Shown: piece by piece, positions 59,835 to 64,000 of the stretch
Layout: each line of letters begins with the position of its first letter
Position numbering within the stretch: position 1 is the stretch's first letter
Assembly (NCBI RefSeq): GCF_023630175.1
Contig: NZ_JALLIN010000025.1
Span: 1 to 64,000 of the forward strand
Source: Streptomyces cellostaticus
Lineage (GTDB): Bacteria; Actinomycetota; Actinomycetes; Streptomycetales; Streptomycetaceae
DNA: 64,000 nt
Reading direction: 5' to 3'
The notes under the pieces: model-generated
Databases searched by the model: none
What the model was told of the DNA's origin: nothing
The model's input: the letters and a program-made list of their open reading frames with translations, nothing else
Program-made: the position numbers and the translations under genes

Positions 59835-60122
59835 CTACTTGGCCTTCTCGAGGATCTCGACGACGCGCCAGCGCTTCGTCGCGGACAGCGGCCGGGTCTC
59901 CATCAGGAGGACGCGGTCGCCGACGCCCGCGGCGTTCTGCTCGTCGTGCGCCTTGAGCTTGTTGGTACGGCGGATGACCTTGCCGTACAGCGCGTGCTTG
60001 ACGCGGTCCTCGACAGCGACGACGACGGTCTTGTCCATCTTGTCGCTGACGACGAGACCCTCGCGGGTCTTGCGGAAGCCGCGGGCCTCTGCAGTCTGCT
60101 CAGTCACGTTGCTCTCACTCAT
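59835..60122 (-). CDS. rpsQ: 30S ribosomal protein S17 (uS17)
   Basis: 95-residue OB-fold protein: GLVVSDKMDKTVVVAVEDRVKHALYGK and ETRPLSATKRWRVVEILEKAK. ATG overlaps the rpmC stop by 1 nt. Two hairpins follow. Confidence 0.97.
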   Translation of the reverse strand: MSESNVTEQTAEARGFRKTREGLVVSDKMDKTVVVAVEDRVKHALYGKVIRRTNKLKAHDEQNAAGVGDRVLLMETRPLSATKRWRVVEILEKAK

Positions 60123-60346
60123 CAGGCGCTCTCCACCGTCTCGATGCCCAGCTCGCGCTCACGCATCAGGGTGTAGATCCGCGCGATGTCCTTACGGACG
60201 GCCTTCAGCCGGCCGTGGTTCTCGAGCTGACCGGTCGCCGCCTGGAAGCGGAGATTGAACAGCTCTTCCTTGGCCTCGCGGAGCTTGCCCAGAAGCTCCT
60301 CGTTGCCCAGCTCGCGCAGCTCGGACGCCTTGGTACCGGCCGACAT
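60122..60346 (-). CDS. rpmC: 50S ribosomal protein L29 (uL29)
   Basis: 74 residues, two-helix hairpin by the exit tunnel: ASELRELGNEELLGKLREAKEELFNLRFQ and the KAVRKDIARIYTLMRERE helix. ATG 60346 overlaps the rplP stop by 1 nt (TGATG); GTG 60349 is possible. Confidence 0.97.
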   Translation of the reverse strand: MSAGTKASELRELGNEELLGKLREAKEELFNLRFQAATGQLENHGRLKAVRKDIARIYTLMRERELGIETVESA

Positions 60347-60765
60347 CACGCTTCACCTGCCTCGCGCTTGACGATCCGGCACTTCATCGGCAGCTTGTGG
60401 GCCGCACGAAGCAGCGCCTCACGGGCGATCTTCTCGTTGGGGTACGACAGCTCGAACATCACGCGTCCGGGCTTGACGTTGGCGATCCACCACTCCGGAG
60501 AACCCTTACCGGAACCCATGCGGGTCTCGGCAGGCTTCTTGGTGAGGGGACGGTCCGGGTAGATGTTGATCCAGACCTTGCCGCCACGCTTGATGTGACG
60601 CGTCATGGCGATACGAGCGGCCTCGATCTGACGGTTCGTCACATACGCCGGGGTCAGCGCCTGGATGCCGTACTCGCCGAACGCAACCTGCGTTCCACCC
60701 TTGGACATACCGCTGCGCTTCGGGTGGTGCTGCTTGCGGTGCTTGACCCTACGGGGGATCAGCAT
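60346..60765 (-). CDS. rplP: 50S ribosomal protein L16 (uL16)
   Basis: 139 residues; A-site tRNA contact. MLIPRRVKHRKQHHPKRSGM, GVGK-like MGSGKGSPEWWIANVKPGRV and REALLRAAHKLPMKC. 5 bp after rpsC. Confidence 0.97.
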   Translation of the reverse strand: MLIPRRVKHRKQHHPKRSGMSKGGTQVAFGEYGIQALTPAYVTNRQIEAARIAMTRHIKRGGKVWINIYPDRPLTKKPAETRMGSGKGSPEWWIANVKPGRVMFELSYPNEKIAREALLRAAHKLPMKCRIVKREAGEA

Positions 60766-60770
60766 TTCGG

Positions 60771-61592
60771 TCAGGCCTCCGTTCCGGTGCTCTCAGCCGG
60801 AGCGGACGCGGGAGCCTCGGCCTTGGGGGCCTCGGCGCCGGCAGCCTGCTGCGGCTTGCGACCGCGCCGCTCGCCACCACGGCCACCACGGGCCGGGCGG
60901 TCGGCACCGCCACGGGCCGGGCGGTTACCCGCACGGGCCGCAGCGTTCTCGGCGCGGACCTCGGCGATGTTCTTGACGTCGCCCTTGTAGATCCAGACCT
61001 TCACGCCGATGCGGCCGAAGGTCGTCTTGGCCTCGAAGAAGCCGTAGTCCACGTTCGCACGGAGCGTGTGCAGGGGCACGCGGCCCTCGCGGTAGAACTC
61101 CGAGCGGGACATCTCGGCGCCGCCGAGGCGGCCGCCGCACTGGATCTTGATGCCCTTGGCGCCGGCCTTCATCGCCGACTGCATGCTCTTGCGCATGGCA
61201 CGGCGGAAGGAGACGCGGGAGGAGAGCTGCTCGGCGACGGCCTGGGCCACGAGCTGAGCGTCGGTCTCGGGGTTCTTGACCTCGAGGATGTTCAGCTGGA
61301 CCTGCTTGCCGGTGAGCTTCTCGAGGTCACCGCGGATGCGGTCGGCCTCGGCGCCACGGCGGCCGATGACGATGCCCGGACGGGCGGTGTGGATGTCCAC
61401 ACGCACGCGGTCACGGGTGCGCTCGATCTCGACCTTCGAGATGCCGGCGCGCTCCATGCCGGACGTCATCATCCGACGGATGGCGACGTCTTCCTTGACG
61501 TAGTCCTTGTACAGCTTGTCGGCGTACCAACGCGACTTGAAGTCGGTCGTGACACCGAGCCGGAACCCATGCGGGTTAACCTTCTGGCCCAT
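60771..61592 (-). CDS. rpsC: 30S ribosomal protein S3 (uS3)
   Basis: 273 residues with a KH domain (about 40-110: GIVIGRRGAEADRIRGDL). Forms part of the mRNA entry helicase. The C-terminal 45 residues are an Arg/Gly then Ala/Glu/Pro-rich tail absent in E. coli. ATG overlaps the rplV stop by 1 nt. Confidence 0.97.
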   Translation of the reverse strand: MGQKVNPHGFRLGVTTDFKSRWYADKLYKDYVKEDVAIRRMMTSGMERAGISKVEIERTRDRVRVDIHTARPGIVIGRRGAEADRIRGDLEKLTGKQVQLNILEVKNPETDAQLVAQAVAEQLSSRVSFRRAMRKSMQSAMKAGAKGIKIQCGGRLGGAEMSRSEFYREGRVPLHTLRANVDYGFFEAKTTFGRIGVKVWIYKGDVKNIAEVRAENAAARAGNRPARGGADRPARGGRGGERRGRKPQQAAGAEAPKAEAPASAPAESTGTEA

Positions 61593-61939
61593 TACCGGGT
61601 TCCTTCCTTGCTGCTGACGACCACGGTGATGTGGCTGGTCCGCTTGCGGATCCGGTAGGCACGGCCCTGGGCGCGCGGACGGAACCGCTTCAGGGTCGGG
61701 CCCTCGTCGACGTACGCCTCGGAGATGAAGAGGCTGTCGGCGTCGGTGTGGTCGTAGTTGTGCGCGGCGTTGGCGATGGCGCTGTCGAGCACCTTGCCGA
61801 CGGGCACTGAGGCGGCCTGCGGAGCGAATCGCAGGACCGCCTGAGCCTCCGTGGCGTCCATGCCACGGATAAGGTCCACCACGCGGCGGGCCTTCATGGG
61901 CGTAACGCGGATGTACCGCGCCTGGGCCCTGGCTTCCAT
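61592..61939 (-). CDS. rplV: 50S ribosomal protein L22 (uL22)
   Basis: 115 residues. The beta-hairpin (SEAYVDEGPTLKRFRPRAQGRAYRIRKRTSH, in two strands) lines the exit tunnel, where macrolides act nearby. ATG 61939. Confidence 0.97.
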   Translation of the reverse strand: MEARAQARYIRVTPMKARRVVDLIRGMDATEAQAVLRFAPQAASVPVGKVLDSAIANAAHNYDHTDADSLFISEAYVDEGPTLKRFRPRAQGRAYRIRKRTSHITVVVSSKEGTR

Positions 61940-61983
61940 GGTTGTCCCTCTCAGTTACTTACGTGTCTGAATGCGATCCGCGC

Positions 61984-62265
61984 TTAGCGGCGCTTCGACT
62001 TCCGGTCGTCCTTGACGTGACCCCGGAAGGTGCGCGTCGGCGAGAACTCGCCGAGCTTGTGGCCGACCATCGACTCGGTGACGAACACCGGGATGTGGGT
62101 CTTGCCGTTGTGCACCGCGAGCGTGTGGCCCAGCATGGCCGGGACGATCATGGAGCGACGGGACCAGGTCTTGATGACGTTCTTGGTGCCGGCTTCGTTC
62201 TGGGCGTCCACCTTCTTGATCAGGTGGTCGTCGACGAAGGGCCCCTTCTTCAGGCTACGAGGCAT
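61984..62265 (-). CDS. rpsS: 30S ribosomal protein S19 (uS19)
   Basis: 93 residues: MPRSLKKGPFVDDHLIKKV, MIVPAMLGHTLAVHNGKTHIPV and HKLGEFSPTRTFRGHVKDDR. 12 bp after rplB. Confidence 0.97.
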   Translation of the reverse strand: MPRSLKKGPFVDDHLIKKVDAQNEAGTKNVIKTWSRRSMIVPAMLGHTLAVHNGKTHIPVFVTESMVGHKLGEFSPTRTFRGHVKDDRKSKRR

Positions 62266-62277
62266 CTCAACCCGTCC

Positions 62278-63114
62278 TTAGCGCTTCTTGTTCGTCTTGC
62301 GGCGGCGGACGATGTACTTGTTCGACGCCTTCTTGGGCGAACGAGTACGGCCTTCCTTCTTGCCCCACGGGGACACGGGGTGGCGACCACCGGAGGTCCG
62401 GCCCTCACCACCACCGTGCGGGTGGTCGACCGGGTTCATGACGACACCACGGACGGTCGGGCGAACGCCCAGCCACCGCTTACGGCCGGCCTTGCCCCAG
62501 TTGATGTTGCTCTGCTCGGCGTTGCCGACCTCGCCGATGGTGGCGCGGCAGCGGACGTCGACCAGGCGGATCTCACCGGACGGCATGCGGAGGTGGGCCA
62601 TCGAGCCCTCCTTCGCGAGCAGCTGCACGGAGGCACCGGCGGAGCGGGCGAACTTGGCACCGCCACCGGGACGGAGCTCGATCGCGTGGATCGTGGTACC
62701 GACCGGGATGTTGCGGAGGGCCAGGTTGTTGCCCGGCTTGATGTCGGCCCCGGGACCGTTCTCGACGCGGTCGCCCTGCTGCAGGTTGCGCGGGGCGAGG
62801 ATGTAGCGCTTCTCGCCGTCGGCGTAGTGCAGCAGCGCGATGCGCGCGGTGCGGTTGGGGTCGTACTCGATGTGCGCGACCTTCGCCGGCACGCCGTCCT
62901 TGTCGTGACGACGGAAGTCGATCACACGGTAGGCGCGCTTGTGTCCGCCACCCTGGTGGCGAACGGTCACACGACCGGCGTTGTTACGGCCGCCCTTGCT
63001 GTGCAGGGGGCGGACCAGCGACTTCTCCGGCGTGGACCGCGTGACCTCGACGAAGTCGGCGACGCTGGCGCCACGACGGCCCGGCGTAGTCGGCTTGTAC
63101 TTGCGGATTCCCAT
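62278..63114 (-). CDS. rplB: 50S ribosomal protein L2 (uL2)
   Basis: 278 residues, peptidyl-transferase centre assembly. RVIDFRRHDKDGVPAKVAHIEYDPNRTARIALL (first domain) and GVVMNPVDHPHGGGEG (the conserved His near the active centre). ATG 63114. Confidence 0.98.
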   Translation of the reverse strand: MGIRKYKPTTPGRRGASVADFVEVTRSTPEKSLVRPLHSKGGRNNAGRVTVRHQGGGHKRAYRVIDFRRHDKDGVPAKVAHIEYDPNRTARIALLHYADGEKRYILAPRNLQQGDRVENGPGADIKPGNNLALRNIPVGTTIHAIELRPGGGAKFARSAGASVQLLAKEGSMAHLRMPSGEIRLVDVRCRATIGEVGNAEQSNINWGKAGRKRWLGVRPTVRGVVMNPVDHPHGGGEGRTSGGRHPVSPWGKKEGRTRSPKKASNKYIVRRRKTNKKR

Positions 63115-63152
63115 TTCTCAGTCCTCGTCCGATATCGGACGATCCGACCCGC

Positions 63153-63572
63153 TTACGCGGTCGGACCGCCGAAGATGTCGATACGGTCGCCCTCGGCGAG
63201 GGTCACGATCGCGCGCTTGGTGGCGGCACGCTGGCCGAAGCCCGTGCGGGTCCGCTTGCGCTTGCCGGCGCGGTTGATCGTGTTGACCCCGGTGACCTTG
63301 ACGTCGAAGACCGCCTGGACGGCCTGCTTGATCTGGGTCTTGTTGGCGTTCGGGTCGACGATGAACGTGTACTTGTTGTCGTCGATGAGCGCGTAGCTCT
63401 TCTCCGAGACGACCGGCTTCAGCAGGACGTCACGGGGGTCCGTGTACGACTTGCTCAGCGGGGTCTCGACGGTGTTCTTGCCCTCGGTGGCGTGGCGCTT
63501 CGCCTTGGCGACGCGCGCGGCCTTGGCGGCCTTGGCGGCCTTCGAGGCGATGCTCGGGTGACGCGTAGCCAT
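63153..63572 (-). CDS. rplW: 50S ribosomal protein L23 (uL23)
   Basis: 139 residues, about 40 more than E. coli L23 because of an Ala/Lys-rich N-terminal extension. The core starts DPRDVLLKPVVSEKSYAL. Docks SRP and trigger factor at the tunnel exit. ATG overlaps the rplD stop by 1 nt. Confidence 0.96.
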   Translation of the reverse strand: MATRHPSIASKAAKAAKAARVAKAKRHATEGKNTVETPLSKSYTDPRDVLLKPVVSEKSYALIDDNKYTFIVDPNANKTQIKQAVQAVFDVKVTGVNTINRAGKRKRTRTGFGQRAATKRAIVTLAEGDRIDIFGGPTA

Positions 63573-64000
63573 CAGGCCTCGCTCCCTTCGGTGTCAGCGG
63601 CCTTGGGGCCAGACACGAAGGACTCGAACGCGGCCTGGGTGAAGACCACGTCGTCCGAGACGAGAACGTCGTACGTGTTCAGCTGGCCCGGCTCCAGGAT
63701 GTGGACCTGGGGCAGGTTGCGGGCGGACAGCCACGCGGCCTCGTCGGAGCGGTCGACGACCAGGAGCAGGTTCTTGCGCTCGCTGATCTTGCCGAACAGG
63801 CTCTTGGCGGCCTTGGTGCTGGGGTTCGCGCCCTCGACCACGCCGGAGACGACGTGGATGCGGTTGTGACGCGCCCGGTCGGTGAGGGCACCGCGCAGGG
63901 CGGCGGCCTTCATCTTCTTCGGGGTGCGCTGCGAGTAGTCACGCGGCACGGGACCGTGCACGACGCCACCACCGGCGAACTGCGGCGCACGGGTCGAACC
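63572..64000 (-). CDS. rplD: 50S ribosomal protein L4 (uL4), partial at right edge
   Basis: The last 142 residues; the start lies beyond the window. The visible part opens with GSTRAPQFAGGGVVHGPVPR, from the extended tunnel loop, then DYSQRTPKKMKAAALRGALTDRA. It is the upstream neighbour of rplW in the S10 operon; rplC and rpsJ should follow to the right. Confidence 0.96.
   Translation of the reverse strand, partial: GSTRAPQFAGGGVVHGPVPRDYSQRTPKKMKAAALRGALTDRARHNRIHVVSGVVEGANPSTKAAKSLFGKISERKNLLLVVDRSDEAAWLSARNLPQVHILEPGQLNTYDVLVSDDVVFTQAAFESFVSGPKAADTEGSEA

Overview
The window is about 72% G+C with strongly GC-biased third codon positions, many GTG starts, and developmental genes (bldM, whiD, an ShbA-type sigma factor). 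This points to a Streptomyces chromosome, in a conserved core region. Gene order matches the actinobacterial block that in Mycobacterium carries whiB3, sigD, guaB2, guaB3, groES, groEL, tsaD, rimI, tsaB, tsaE and alr. No rRNA, tRNA, CRISPR array or insertion sequence was seen.

Layout. 1-5.1 kb (minus strand): a pseudokinase running off the left edge, a transmembrane Ser/Thr kinase and glycerol-3-phosphate dehydrogenase. 5.4-9.6 kb: a nucleotide-sugar dehydrogenase homologue lacking its catalytic Cys, then guaB3 and guaB. 9.8-12.3 kb: an ShbA-like sigma factor and the divergent bldM/whiD pair, with a near-ideal BldN-type promoter for bldM. 12.4-15.7 kb: LysR regulator, MOSC protein, SDR and SnoaL-like protein; three of the four look leaderless. 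15.8-20.5 kb is an accessory island: an Scr1/Scr2-like XRE-DUF397 pair, a probable HTH-PIN chimera, and a type VII secretion cassette made of a WXG100-like protein, a CpnT-like toxin with a C-terminal RNase A-like domain, and a two-domain CdiI-type immunity protein. 20.5-28.2 kb: anti-sigma-like ATPase, groES-groEL1 under two CIRCE operators, tandem NodB lipoproteins, a methyltransferase and an ECF42 sigma factor with its DGPF partner.

28.7-35.5 kb holds the t6A tRNA-modification genes tsaD, tsaB and tsaE with rimI, an alpha/beta hydrolase and alr, plus a 58-codon gene under a probable iron box. 35.8-45.5 kb: a Tat-exported ceramidase behind a long palindrome, then nnrD, acpS, glmS, coaA, a DUF389 membrane protein and glmM, which serve cofactor and amino-sugar (cell wall) supply. 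45.6-64 kb: rpsI-rplM, truA, and the alpha, spc and S10 ribosomal protein genes with rpoA, infA, map, adk and secY, transcribed leftward and cut by the window inside rplD. Strong hairpins divide this ribosomal block into probable sub-operons.

All functions are inferred from sequence reading and family knowledge; no database search was run.
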